From: JAPPHA01 sp964291635
Lineage (GTDB): Bacteria > Pseudomonadota > Alphaproteobacteria > Rhodobacterales > Rhodobacteraceae
NCBI GenBank assembly: GCA_964291635.2
Contig: OZ219892.1
Coordinates: 1-64,000, forward strand
DNA length: 64,000 bases
Reading direction: 5' to 3'
Program-made: the position numbers and the translations under genes
Part shown: piece after piece, positions 37,796 to 46,900 of the stretch
Layout of the letters: every line of letters starts with the position of its first letter
How positions within the stretch are numbered: position 1 is the first letter of the stretch
Notes under the pieces: model-generated
What the model was told of the DNA's origin: nothing
Seen by the model: only the letters and a program-made list of their open reading frames with translations
Databases searched by the model: none

Positions 37796-40585
37796 ATGGC
37801 AAAGAAAATGCTCGTTGATGCGGCGCACGAGGAGGAAACTCGGGTCGTTATCACAGAAGGAAGCAAAGTCGAGGAGTTTGATTTCGAGAGTTCGGGCAAG
37901 CTCAGGCTAGCCGGAAACATCTATCTCGCAAAAGTCAAACGAATAGAACCATCCCTTCAGGCGGCATTCGTCGACTACGGTGGAAACCGTCACGGATTCC
38001 TGCCGTTTTCAGAAATCCATCCGGACTACTTCCAGATTCCGGTCGCCGACCGTGAGAGGTCGGTCGCGGAATATGCAGCCCAAATGGAAAAACACGCGGA
38101 TTCGGCCGAGGCCGTTGCCGGCGACACGAAGGGTGAAGCCAGAAGTAAGGACCGTCCCGCCGAACAGGAAGTCGACGCGGTCGCCGAATCGTCCGGCAGC
38201 GCGGACAATGGCCTGGCAGAGGTATTCCCGGCTTCGGATGATGAAATGGATACCGGGGATACCTCCCATGGGTCGGGGATCGTCGATGTTCCCGAGGGCC
38301 GCGACGATTCCGCCGGGCGGAAGGGCCGTCACCGTGCAAAGGCCAGACGCGCGCGCGACGAAAACCTTGTTGTCCAAGCGGACGACGCCGAACATGAAGC
38401 ACCCGTCGTTGGCAGGGAGTCCCCCGCTGACGCCGACTCGGACGGTGCTGGCGAAGTCGAGCCAGACACGGGAAACCACGCCGACAATGACGTCGAAGCG
38501 GCCGCACGGTTCCGCAAGGCATTGCCGCGGCGGTACAAGATCCAGGAGGTCATCCAGGTTCGCCAGATCCTGCTTGTCCAGACCGTAAAGGAAGAGCGGG
38601 GAAAGAAAGGCGCATCCTTGACGACCTACCTGTCTCTGGCAGGTCGCTATTGCGTCCTGATGCCCAATACTCCCCGTGAAGGCGGAATTTCACGAAAAAT
38701 CACCAACGCAGCGGATCGGAAAAAGCTGAAAGAGATCGCAGAGGGGATCAATGTGCCCGAAGGCGCGGGTCTGATCGTGCGGACCGCCGGAGCCAAGCGA
38801 AACAAGGCCGAGATCAGACGCGATTTCGAATTCCTGTGCCGCCAATGGGACGAAATCCGGGAGCTGACGCTCAAGTCGATCGCGCCAATGCTCATCTACG
38901 AGGAAGGTGGTCTGATCCAGCGATCGATACGGGACCTTTACAGCCGGGAAATCGAAGAGATCCTCGTGGAAGGCGACGAGGCCTACAAGGTCGCCAAGAG
39001 ATACATGAAGATGCTCTTGCCCTCGCATGCGAAACGCGTGAAGCACTACAAGGACCCGATGCCCCTGTTCTCCAGGTACAGGATTGAAGGATTCCTCAAC
39101 GATTTCCTCAGTCCGGTCGTCCAGCTCAAATCCGGTGGATACCTCGTGATCGACGTGGCCGAGGCCCTGGTTGCGATCGACGTCAACTCGGGGCGGGCCA
39201 CCAAGCAGGCATCAGTCGCGGAGACGGCGCTGAACACCAACCTTGAAGCCGCTGAAGAACTGGGACGCCAGTTTCGGCTTCGCGATCTTTCGGGCCTCAT
39301 CGCGATCGACTTCATCGACATGGACGAGCGAAGGGACAACGCCAAGGTCGAACGGGTGCTCAAGGACGTCGTGAAGTCGGACAGGGCCCGCATCCAGATC
39401 GGCAACATCTCCGGTTTCGGTATCCTGGAAATGACTCGCCAGAGATTGCGCCCGGGATTGCTCGAATCGTCGACGATTCCATGTCCCCAATGCCAGGGTT
39501 CAGGGACGATTCGAACCGACATGTCTCTTGGCCTCCAGGTCCTGCGACGACTGTTCGAGGAATCCCTGCGTTGTCAAGCAGGCGAAATTCTCGTGGCGTC
39601 GGTGCCTGTCAACATCGCCAACTACCTGGTGAACGACAAGCGCGGTGCACTCGTGGAACTCGAGGCGCAACGGGGAATTTCCGTGCGCATCGAAACCGAT
39701 ATGTCAGTGCCGGCTTCCGAATTCACTCTTTCGCGCAGGAAGCCCGTGGCCGAAAGCAGTCAAAAGAGTACGCTAGAGGCCGTGTCGTTCGACAGCGTGC
39801 TGGTCGACGAATCGAATCCGCCCGAACGCGACGGCGAACAGTCGGACGGCCCGGGCCAGTCCAGGCGGAGCCGCAGACGGCGCCGGAGACGAGGTGGGCG
39901 CGGGAGTTCGGAGAACCGTGTGTCGGCCAGGAACGCGGGAACCGAACCCGCGGATGAGGATACCGGATCGAAAGTCGGCCAGGACGCCAGCCCGGAATTG
40001 CGTTCTGCCGTAGCAGACGTCGCACCCGATGACGAGGATGTTCCGACGGAACCATCCGAAACCGGAGTGGAACAGGAGGCCGTAACGGCGGAAGCGGGTG
40101 AAGCCGCGCCGAAGGGGACGAAAAGGCAGTCCTCCCGCAGGGGAAAGCGAAAAAGGTCTCGCAAGTCGGCCAGGGCAACCGATACCGAGGAGCGGGACGG
40201 CGATCAAGTCGTCTCCGCCGATGTTGCTCCGATCGCGGGCCAGGGCGCTTCGCCGAATCCAGACGATTCCACCGAGGAAACGATTGAAGCGGATCAGGAC
40301 GCCGCGACATCGCAAAGCCGGAAAAGTTCCAACGGACGCCGGCGAAAGCGCGTCCGCTCAGCGGCTGCACCCGATCAGGATGCGCGCAAAAAAGCCGGGA
40401 AGCCGCCAAACGAAGACATCGACCAGGCTGCCCTTTCCAGCGGCGAATTTGAGCAGGATGGTCGTGTTTCGGAGGTTGCTGTCCCGGTTGATGTGCCACC
40501 TGAAGACGGGGAACAAATGGACGTTGAACCCTCTGGCGCGCGCCGTACGGGTTGGTGGACGACACAGGATTCCGGGACTCCTTAG
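37796..40585 (+). CDS. rne: Ribonuclease E
   Basis: A 929-aa endoribonuclease, scaffold of the RNA degradosome, acting in mRNA decay and rRNA and tRNA maturation. The S1 domain begins near residue 35 (LAGNIYLAKVKRIEPSLQAA) but is split by an acidic, low-complexity insertion of about 140 residues (roughly 95-240), a known alphaproteobacterial trait. After it come the 5' sensor region and DNase I-like core, with catalytic Asp in VIDVAEALVAIDVNSG and IAIDFIDMDERRDN, and the zinc link CPQCQGSG. The C-terminal 300 residues are charged and disordered with an Arg-rich cluster (SRRSRRRRRRRGGRGSS) for RNA and partner binding. Confidence 0.95.
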   Translation: MAKKMLVDAAHEEETRVVITEGSKVEEFDFESSGKLRLAGNIYLAKVKRIEPSLQAAFVDYGGNRHGFLPFSEIHPDYFQIPVADRERSVAEYAAQMEKHADSAEAVAGDTKGEARSKDRPAEQEVDAVAESSGSADNGLAEVFPASDDEMDTGDTSHGSGIVDVPEGRDDSAGRKGRHRAKARRARDENLVVQADDAEHEAPVVGRESPADADSDGAGEVEPDTGNHADNDVEAAARFRKALPRRYKIQEVIQVRQILLVQTVKEERGKKGASLTTYLSLAGRYCVLMPNTPREGGISRKITNAADRKKLKEIAEGINVPEGAGLIVRTAGAKRNKAEIRRDFEFLCRQWDEIRELTLKSIAPMLIYEEGGLIQRSIRDLYSREIEEILVEGDEAYKVAKRYMKMLLPSHAKRVKHYKDPMPLFSRYRIEGFLNDFLSPVVQLKSGGYLVIDVAEALVAIDVNSGRATKQASVAETALNTNLEAAEELGRQFRLRDLSGLIAIDFIDMDERRDNAKVERVLKDVVKSDRARIQIGNISGFGILEMTRQRLRPGLLESSTIPCPQCQGSGTIRTDMSLGLQVLRRLFEESLRCQAGEILVASVPVNIANYLVNDKRGALVELEAQRGISVRIETDMSVPASEFTLSRRKPVAESSQKSTLEAVSFDSVLVDESNPPERDGEQSDGPGQSRRSRRRRRRRGGRGSSENRVSARNAGTEPADEDTGSKVGQDASPELRSAVADVAPDDEDVPTEPSETGVEQEAVTAEAGEAAPKGTKRQSSRRGKRKRSRKSARATDTEERDGDQVVSADVAPIAGQGASPNPDDSTEETIEADQDAATSQSRKSSNGRRRKRVRSAAAPDQDARKKAGKPPNEDIDQAALSSGEFEQDGRVSEVAVPVDVPPEDGEQMDVEPSGARRTGWWTTQDSGTP

Positions 40586-40705
40586 ATTGCGGACAAGTAA
40601 CGTGACGATGATGCATGTTACGTGTGGCGGCGGGAACGAACTCCAGGTCTCTTTCCGAATCAGAAGGCCGGTCATGTCGACTTGCAAAATACCAGGAGCG
40701 GACCG

Positions 40706-42049
40706 ATGAAGCGACGACCGGTTCACCTGGCGATTGCAACCGCGCTTGCATGTACGGTTCTGGCAAGCCAGGTCCCGGCATCCGGTCTTATCCGCGATGC
40801 CGAGATCGAGCGAACGATCAAGCGGGTGAGCGAGTCGGTCCTGAACGCAGCAGGCATTGGTCCGTCTTCGATCAGCTTTTTCATTGTTGACAACCCTGAA
40901 ATCAACGCGTTCGTGGCCGGGAACAGGAACATCATCATCAACTCCGGTCTTGTCCAGAAGCTGGATGGCGTGGACATGTTTCAGGCAGTCATTGCCCATG
41001 AGGTGGCGCACATCACCGGGGGCCATATCTCTCAACGAGCGATTGCGGTAAACGAGGCCGGCACAGCCGCCGGCCTTGGAATGATTCTCGGGTTGGTCGC
41101 TGCGGCGACCGGGAATACGACCGCAGGAATCGGTGTCGCAATCGGTGCGGCCGATGTGGCTCAAAAAGGCCTTTACGCCTTTTCGCGTTCCCAGGAATCG
41201 TCGGCCGATCGCCACTCGATCGAATACCTGGCCGACGCCGGGGTGAATCCCGAAGCAGCCATCGAAGTCCTTGAACTGCTGCACCAGTCCGAGCCCCTGC
41301 AGCGGTCAGGATCCGCCAGGTATCTCAGGACGCACCCGCTTTCGGCAACGCGGATCAACAGAATCGAAGAACTGGTCAGGAGGCACTCCGGCAATGTTGC
41401 ATGGAAAGATCCGGGCATCACAAGGGAGCATGAATACTGGTACGCGCGCGCGCGCGCCAAGTTCAAGGGCTTCCTGAATACGCCATCAAGAAACATCCGT
41501 GAATTGAGGAATGCCGATTCAGGTGAAATCAACTCTCTCGTACGGGCAATCTCCTACTTTCGACTTCCGGATTTCGACGCCGGTCTGAAGGAAACCGAAC
41601 GCCTGCTCCGAAAGAGGCCGAACGATCCGTTTTACAACGAACTCAAGGGACAATTCCTGCTCGCGAGTGGTCGTGTCCGGCCCGCGATCGAAGCGTACGA
41701 CAATGCGGTCTCACTGGCTCCGAGAGAGCCATTGTTGCTGGCCGGCCTCGGTCGGGCACAACTCGCCCTGGGAAACCGGGAGTCAAATGCAGGGGCACTG
41801 AGGACCCTCAAGCGCGCGTATGACCTTGATCCCCGGGACGCACGAATGCTCAGGGATTTGGCGATCGCCTACCAGAAGGATGGGCAAAGAGGCATGGCTG
41901 CGCTTGTGACTGCCGAGAGATTTGCGTTGAATGCCCAGTTCGCCCAGGCTGCAACCCACGCCGGGCATGCGCAGAAACTCTTGCGGAAGGGCTCCCCGGA
42001 ATGGCAAAAGGCGCGGGACATTCTCCAAATGGTGGGACGCTTGAAGTGA
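40706..42049 (+). CDS. Periplasmic M48 metalloprotease with TPR repeats (BepA-like)
   Basis: A 447-aa exported protein. A signal peptide (VHLAIATALACTVLASQVPA) precedes a zinc protease domain with HEVAH at residues 98-102 and the third-ligand region SQESSADRHSIEYLADAG. A TPR-like C-terminal half follows (NDPFYNELKGQFLLASGRV, AIEAYDNAVSLAPREPLLL). This matches BepA/YfgC, which checks LPS-transport and outer-membrane proteins. ATG 40706 has AGGAG upstream. It is transcribed after rne and immediately before the DsbA-like gene (28-base gap), an envelope-quality pair. Confidence 0.92.
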   Translation: MKRRPVHLAIATALACTVLASQVPASGLIRDAEIERTIKRVSESVLNAAGIGPSSISFFIVDNPEINAFVAGNRNIIINSGLVQKLDGVDMFQAVIAHEVAHITGGHISQRAIAVNEAGTAAGLGMILGLVAAATGNTTAGIGVAIGAADVAQKGLYAFSRSQESSADRHSIEYLADAGVNPEAAIEVLELLHQSEPLQRSGSARYLRTHPLSATRINRIEELVRRHSGNVAWKDPGITREHEYWYARARAKFKGFLNTPSRNIRELRNADSGEINSLVRAISYFRLPDFDAGLKETERLLRKRPNDPFYNELKGQFLLASGRVRPAIEAYDNAVSLAPREPLLLAGLGRAQLALGNRESNAGALRTLKRAYDLDPRDARMLRDLAIAYQKDGQRGMAALVTAERFALNAQFAQAATHAGHAQKLLRKGSPEWQKARDILQMVGRLK

Positions 42050-42077
42050 CAGAACTTTTGCTGGTCGGGACAACGCA

Positions 42078-42839
42078 ATGAGGCGGGTTTCAGTGTCCGC
42101 ATTGGCCGTGTGTCTTGCCGTCAAGGGAATGGCGGTTCCCGCAGGGACGGAGGCGCTGACGTTTGATCAGGAAACGCGGGATGCCCTGCACGGAGAGATC
42201 CGGGAATACCTGTTGTCCAACCCTGACATAATTCTGGAAATGCTCCGGATCATAGAAGAGAGACGGAATCAGGCGGAGGAGGATCGGGACAGGCAGCTGT
42301 TTGCGGCATACCGCGAGCAAATCACTGACGATGGCATTTCGTTCGTTGGCGGGAATCCGGACGGAGATGTGACGCTTGTGGAGTTTCTGGATTATCGATG
42401 CGGATATTGCAGGCGGGCGCATCCCGAAATTGCGAGACTGCTCGAGGAAGACGGGAACATCAAATGGATCGTCAAGGAATACCCCATCCTCGGGCCGGAG
42501 TCGGTGTTTGCTGCAAAGATCGCCGTCGGTACGCTCCTTTCGTTGGGCGACGACGCCTATGAGGTTGTTCACGATACCCTCATGACCTTTCCAGGACCAA
42601 TAAACAGGGCATCACTCGACGAAATCGCTGGGCGATCGGGACTGGATCCGCTCGCCGTCGAGACGGCGATGCAGGACCCGCAGGTTGACTCCCATATCCG
42701 TTCAATCAGCGAACTCGGCCGCGCGCTTGGAGTCAGTGGAACTCCGACGTTCATTGTGGGAGAAACTTTTGTCCGCGGATTCGTGCCGAAGGCAGACCTG
42801 CAGCGCCTGGTTGACGCGACCAGAGTCGGCGAACGCTAG
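42078..42839 (+). CDS. DsbA-family thiol:disulfide protein (ScsC/Com1-like)
   Basis: A 253-aa periplasmic oxidoreductase. An N-terminal signal region (VSALAVCLAVKGMAVPAG) precedes a helical dimerisation-like segment (IREYLLSNPDIILEMLRIIE). The thioredoxin fold has the active site DYRCGYCRRAHPE and the cis-Pro loop GTPTFIVG. The N-terminal helical extension and CGYC make it closer to ScsC/Com1 proteins than to classical DsbA (CPHC). It follows the M48 protease gene and precedes accB, and probably assists disulfide formation or shuffling in the periplasm. Confidence 0.9.
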   Translation: MRRVSVSALAVCLAVKGMAVPAGTEALTFDQETRDALHGEIREYLLSNPDIILEMLRIIEERRNQAEEDRDRQLFAAYREQITDDGISFVGGNPDGDVTLVEFLDYRCGYCRRAHPEIARLLEEDGNIKWIVKEYPILGPESVFAAKIAVGTLLSLGDDAYEVVHDTLMTFPGPINRASLDEIAGRSGLDPLAVETAMQDPQVDSHIRSISELGRALGVSGTPTFIVGETFVRGFVPKADLQRLVDATRVGER

Positions 42840-42988
42840 TGCAGCTCGCCGTCCTTTCAATTGCTTGATCTCGAAAGTCCTCCGTCGTGGCGGTGAGGAA
42901 GGCAAAGGTGTCACGTCACCGACGATGCAATGCGGACCTTGATGATCGGCGTCGGGTGGGCCGGAAAAACTGATGTGGATTGAGGCGA

Positions 42989-43492
42989 ATGGACAAGAAA
43001 GACCACGACCGGGATCTCGGACTGATCAGGGAATTGACCACGCTGTTTCGTGACCAGGACCTGTCGGAAATGGAGTTTCGACGGTCTTACACCGACAAAT
43101 CGCACTTTAAGGTCCGCATCGTCAGGAACACCGCTGCGCATCCTGTTCCTGATTCGGCGCCTGCTGTTTCACATGTTGAAACCCGAACAGTCTCCGGTTC
43201 GGGTGCCGCCTCGATCACTGGCGGGCCCGGCGAATCTGACGAGTCACATGAGCAGCATCCCGGATTGATAACCTCTCCGATGGTGGGAACGGCTTACCTC
43301 CAGGCCGAGCCGGGAGCCCCGCCGTTCGCAAGTGCCGGGGACGAGGTTCAGCAAGGCCAGACACTGCTCATCATCGAGGCAATGAAAACGATGAACTTTA
43401 TCCCGTCTCCGAAGTCGGGCAGAGTCAGCCGCGTTTTCGTCGAAAATGCATCGCCTGTGGAGTTTGGTGCTCCGCTCATGATTATCGAGTAG
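42989..43492 (+). CDS. accB: Biotin carboxyl carrier protein of acetyl-CoA carboxylase
   Basis: A 167-aa carrier whose biotinylated lysine lies in IIEAMKTMNF. It shuttles carboxyl groups from AccC to the carboxyltransferase in fatty-acid synthesis. The N-terminal region (LGLIRELTTLFRDQDLSEME) is the AccC-binding part; a flexible Pro/Ser/Gly linker follows; the biotinyl domain starts at ITSPMVGTAYLQAEPGAPPF. ATG 42989 is used in place of an upstream TTG. accC follows after 19 bases. The aroQ gene often found just before accB in related genomes is missing. Confidence 0.96.
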   Translation: MDKKDHDRDLGLIRELTTLFRDQDLSEMEFRRSYTDKSHFKVRIVRNTAAHPVPDSAPAVSHVETRTVSGSGAASITGGPGESDESHEQHPGLITSPMVGTAYLQAEPGAPPFASAGDEVQQGQTLLIIEAMKTMNFIPSPKSGRVSRVFVENASPVEFGAPLMIIE

Positions 43493-43511
43493 CCCGCGTT
43501 TCGAATCCGGC

Positions 43512-44855
43512 ATGTTTTCCAAGGTTCTAGTCGCAAACCGGGGAGAGATCGCCCTCCGGATCATTCGTGCCTGCCAGGAGATGGGCATAGCGACCGTCGC
43601 CGTCCATTCGACGGCAGATGAAGATGCCATGCATGTCCGAATGGCAGACGAGAGCGTCTGCATCGGGCCGCCGCGGGCGACGGAGAGCTATCTGTCGCAG
43701 GCCTCGATCATATCGGCCTGCGATATCTCCGGAGCGGAAGCCATTCATCCCGGTTACGGGTTCCTGTCCGAAAACCCGGGATTCGTGGACATCGTTGAAG
43801 AGCACGGAATCCATTTCATCGGCCCATCCGCTGATCACATCCGTCGAATGGGCGACAAGATGACGGCGAAATCAACCATGTCACGCCTCGGCGTACCGTG
43901 CGTACCGGGGTCCGACGAAAACGTCGCCGGTGTCCAGGACGCATTCAGGATTGCGGACGAAATCGGATACCCGGTTCTTGTGAAGGCTTCGGCCGGCGGT
44001 GGCGGCAGGGGAATGAAGTTCGCCCGCTCGAAGGAGGAACTCGAGGCGGCGTTCGGTTCCGCGCGTTCGGAAGCGCTGACCGCATTTGGCAATGATGAAG
44101 TCTATCTGGAAAAATACCTCGAAAGACCTCGCCATATCGAATTCCAGGTATTTGGTGACGGTCGCGGAAACGCCGTACATCTCGGCGAACGCGACTGTTC
44201 GATTCAGAGGCGTCACCAAAAACTGCTTGAGGAAGCGCCAGGGCCGACGATGACGCCGGAACTTCGTTCCAAGATCGGTAAAATCTGCACCAGCGCAATC
44301 GGCGAAATGCAGTATTCAGGTGCAGGAACCATTGAATTCCTGTGCGAGCAGGGAGCGTTTTTCTTCATCGAAATGAACACCCGGTTGCAGGTCGAACACC
44401 CGGTTACGGAGTCGATCTTTCAAGTCGACCTGGTCAAGGAACAGATCCGTACCGCGGCCGGCCTGGAAATGACCCTTGATCAGGATCGCCTGCGTCTCAT
44501 GGGTCACGCCGTCGAGGTCAGGATCAACGCCGAACGCCTGCCCGACTTCACGCCCTGCCCCGGACGGGTCAAGACGTTCCATGCTCCCGGCGGGTTGGGA
44601 GTCAGGTTCGACTCCGCCCTCTATCAGGGTTACGAGATCCCTCCTTACTACGATAGCCTTGTCGGCAAGCTGATTGTTCACGGCAAGGACCGGCGTTCTG
44701 CCCTGGCACGGCTCAAGCGGGCGCTGAACGAGCTGGTTGTTGATGGCATCGATACGACGGCACCGTTGTTCAGCCAGCTACTCGAGGAAAAGGACATCCA
44801 GGACGGCCGGTACGACATTCATTGGTTGGAGAGATGGCTGAGCAAGCAATCCTGA
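43512..44855 (+). CDS. accC: Acetyl-CoA carboxylase biotin carboxylase subunit
   Basis: A 447-aa ATP-grasp enzyme that carboxylates the biotin on AccB with bicarbonate and ATP. FSKVLVANRGEIALRIIRAC is the N-terminal signature. Also present are the glycine-rich ATP loop SAGGGGRGMKFA, the HIEFQVFGDG segment, CSIQRRHQKLLEEAPGP, and catalytic EMNTRLQVEHPVTE. Full length with no break. It is the second gene of accB-accC and is followed by aat after 30 bases. Confidence 0.98.
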   Translation: MFSKVLVANRGEIALRIIRACQEMGIATVAVHSTADEDAMHVRMADESVCIGPPRATESYLSQASIISACDISGAEAIHPGYGFLSENPGFVDIVEEHGIHFIGPSADHIRRMGDKMTAKSTMSRLGVPCVPGSDENVAGVQDAFRIADEIGYPVLVKASAGGGGRGMKFARSKEELEAAFGSARSEALTAFGNDEVYLEKYLERPRHIEFQVFGDGRGNAVHLGERDCSIQRRHQKLLEEAPGPTMTPELRSKIGKICTSAIGEMQYSGAGTIEFLCEQGAFFFIEMNTRLQVEHPVTESIFQVDLVKEQIRTAAGLEMTLDQDRLRLMGHAVEVRINAERLPDFTPCPGRVKTFHAPGGLGVRFDSALYQGYEIPPYYDSLVGKLIVHGKDRRSALARLKRALNELVVDGIDTTAPLFSQLLEEKDIQDGRYDIHWLERWLSKQS

Positions 44856-44885
44856 CTTCGTGAGGACGTTCAGATCGAAAGGACA

Positions 44886-45539
44886 ATGAAAACACCATGC
44901 GAGGTGGTTACGAAGGATGTGTTGCTGAAGGCATATTCGATCGGGATCTTTCCGATGGCCGAGTCCGCGGACGATACATCGGTAGTCTGGATCGCGCCCC
45001 AAAAGAGGGGGATATTGCCTCTTCGCTCCTTTCATGCACCGCGCTCGCTCAGGCGTCGAATTCGCAATTGTGGTTTTTCGATCAGGATCAACCGGGACTT
45101 CGAAGGAACCATAGCCGGTTGTGCTGACCGCCCGTCTACCTGGATCAGCGCAGGCCTCCGCTCGCTTTTCATGACGCTGCACACCGAAGGCCATGCTCAT
45201 TCCGTCGAGGTCTATGATCAGAACCATGTCCTGGTCGGGGGGCTCTACGGGCTGTCAATCGGCGGCGCCTTCTTCGCAGAAAGCAAGTTTTCCAGGGTCA
45301 GAGACGCGTCAAAGATCGCCCTTGCCTATCTTGTCGCGCGCATGAGATTCGGTGGTTACGCTCTTCTCGATGTCCAGTTCCTGACGCCGCACCTTGCGCG
45401 GTTGGGCGCAATCGAAGTTCCGTCAGCGGTTTACAGGCAGAACCTCGAGTCGGCACTGGCCAGGAACGCAGACTTCTTCCTGCTCTGCGAATCAGTTCAA
45501 CCTTCGGAGGTTGTGCACCTGATCACCCAGACATCATAG
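44886..45539 (+). CDS. aat: Leucyl/phenylalanyl-tRNA--protein transferase
   Basis: A 217-aa enzyme that adds Leu or Phe to N-terminal Arg or Lys of proteins, marking them for ClpS-ClpAP degradation. Family segments seen are AYSIGIFPMAES, WIAPQKRGILPL, HSVEVYDQNHVLVGGLYGLS, GGAFFAESKFSRVRDASKIA and LLDVQFLTPHLARLGAIEV. Length is typical for alphaproteobacteria. It ends convergently with the DUF2155 gene, and the two coding ends overlap by 43 bases on opposite strands. Confidence 0.96.
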   Translation: MKTPCEVVTKDVLLKAYSIGIFPMAESADDTSVVWIAPQKRGILPLRSFHAPRSLRRRIRNCGFSIRINRDFEGTIAGCADRPSTWISAGLRSLFMTLHTEGHAHSVEVYDQNHVLVGGLYGLSIGGAFFAESKFSRVRDASKIALAYLVARMRFGGYALLDVQFLTPHLARLGAIEVPSAVYRQNLESALARNADFFLLCESVQPSEVVHLITQTS

Positions 45540-46000
45540 CGCGGGTGTTCGAGTGCAGACAGCGCCGGACTCGATGCAACCATCCAGCCGTTGAATCTTG
45601 GGGAGTCATCGCGTTTGTCGGTGATGACAAGACGTGCAAAGGCATCAGAGTTCGGATTGCCTGCCGGAAACCTGCATTCGACAAGTTCGAGAGTCAGGAA
45701 TCCTTTCTCGATCGATTGACCTTCCGACATCTCCAGTTCGTCGACCTGGCCGGAAAGGAAGTCAAGCATCCTCAGCGAGGCGCCTACTCCGTTTTCGGTC
45801 GCGACTGTTTTCCTGATCGTTTCCGGACCGACAGGATCCAGGTCGGACGTGGTGATTTTGTCCTCGACGACATCCTGGGTCATGGCGCCCGAAGCCAGCA
45901 GCACGAGCGCAAAAGCAGGCACGATCGGCCGGCAGTGACGCAATGCTCGTTCCAGGGAAACCCTGACCGCCCTCGCGGTATCGTTGAGTTCACTTCTCAC
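45497..46000 (-). CDS. DUF2155 domain-containing secreted protein
   Basis: A 167-aa protein with an N-terminal hydrophobic export segment (IVPAFALVLLASGAM) and the DUF2155 domain: ASLRMLDFLSGQVDELEMSE, LTLELVECRFPAGNPNSDAF and GWMVASSPALSALEHPRYDV. Two Cys (ECRF and IRCT) could pair. The domain is largely alphaproteobacterial and of unknown function. Its start overlaps the mlaD-like gene by 11 bases, and its 3' end overlaps aat by 43 bases on the other strand. Confidence 0.9.
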   Translation of the reverse strand: MRSELNDTARAVRVSLERALRHCRPIVPAFALVLLASGAMTQDVVEDKITTSDLDPVGPETIRKTVATENGVGASLRMLDFLSGQVDELEMSEGQSIEKGFLTLELVECRFPAGNPNSDAFARLVITDKRDDSPRFNGWMVASSPALSALEHPRYDVWVIRCTTSEG

Positions 46001-46433
46001 CCGAAAACGCCCTGATCAGGAGCGTGGTCAAACTTACCGCCCCCTGTGCGTCCTCGATTGCATCTCCGTGCTCCAGGTATTCGAATTCGGCACCCGGAAT
46101 GATCTGCACGTGATTTCCTCCCAGGAGACCGTCCATCGTGATCTCGACCGCAGAGTCGACCGGAATGGAAACCCCTTCATCGATCGCAAGCGTCACATCG
46201 GCGAAGTACGTTTCCATGTCGAGGGAGAGGTCGGAAACGGTACCAACCTTGACACCTGCGAGTCGTACGTCGGTTCCGCGAATGATCCCGCCGACATCCC
46301 GGAATTCCGCATGAATCTGGTAGCCATCGTCGTGCGTTCGGGTTCCGATTGACCCGGCCGCAAAGAAAAGAAAAAAAGCCGCGGCGGCGACAACCAGGGC
46401 GCCAATTACCGTTTCAGTAATGTTTTCCGACAT
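45990..46433 (-). CDS. mlaD: MlaD/MCE-family lipid-transport protein
   Basis: A 147-aa periplasmic protein with one N-terminal membrane anchor (VIGALVVAAAAFFLFFAAG) and one MCE domain (GYQIHAEFRDVGGIIRGTDV, RLAGVKVGTVSDLSLD, ITMDGLLGGNHVQIIPG). MlaD hexamers sit on the MlaFE ABC transporter and hand phospholipids between the membranes. ATG 46433 (MSENITETVIG) is preferred; the frame is open to 46484. The other mla genes are not in the window. It lies between the NDUFA12 and DUF2155 genes. Confidence 0.9.
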   Translation of the reverse strand: MSENITETVIGALVVAAAAFFLFFAAGSIGTRTHDDGYQIHAEFRDVGGIIRGTDVRLAGVKVGTVSDLSLDMETYFADVTLAIDEGVSIPVDSAVEITMDGLLGGNHVQIIPGAEFEYLEHGDAIEDAQGAVSLTTLLIRAFSGEK

Positions 46434-46480
46434 CACTCGACTGTCCCCTCGGCCAGGTTGATCACCGGTCCCGGCTCGGT

Positions 46481-46855
46481 TCATTCAGGGCTGTTCGGGG
46501 TCCACGCAGTGTAGCCAGGCCGTGCCCCGGGATTCCCGGATCGAAGGCTTCCCTTGGGAACATATGCCTTGTCGGTTCCGGTCATGTTGGGCACATGCGG
46601 CTTTTCCCAGTCCTGCTTCGAAACTGTTCGATCCGTGGGCGGTGTTTCGCAGGTATGGTGGAGCCAGCCGTGCCATTCGGGCGGAACCCAGGAGGCCTCG
46701 GCTTCACCAGCAAATATGACCCACCGTCGTTGCCCGTTCTGGAAGTAACGGTTCCCCTGATCGTCAACTCCGACGTAATTACCCCGCAGCCAGGTATGGA
46801 ACTGGGTATTCAGCGTCTGGCCATTCCACCATGTGAACAACCGGTTCAAAAACAT
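46481..46855 (-). CDS. NADH:ubiquinone oxidoreductase subunit NDUFA12 family
   Basis: A 124-aa homologue of the mitochondrial complex I 17.2-kDa accessory subunit, found in alphaproteobacteria and mitochondria but rarely elsewhere. It is recognised by TQFHTWLRGNYVGVDDQGNR, YFQNGQRRWVIFAGEAEASW and VPPEWHGWLHHT. It probably binds the peripheral arm of complex I. It sits between clpX (45 bases upstream) and mlaD, apart from the main nuo genes, as is usual. It is one of the clearest class markers in the window. Confidence 0.95.
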   Translation of the reverse strand: MFLNRLFTWWNGQTLNTQFHTWLRGNYVGVDDQGNRYFQNGQRRWVIFAGEAEASWVPPEWHGWLHHTCETPPTDRTVSKQDWEKPHVPNMTGTDKAYVPKGSLRSGNPGARPGYTAWTPNSPE

Positions 46856-46900
46856 CTCTCGTTTCCGTTGGCCCTCAGTTCACGTCACGTTCCGCCGCGG

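Noticed and set aside
37473..37910. A 145-codon open frame upstream of and overlapping rne
   Set aside because: No family features, no good ribosome site, and it runs into the rne start in another frame; more likely part of the rne leader.
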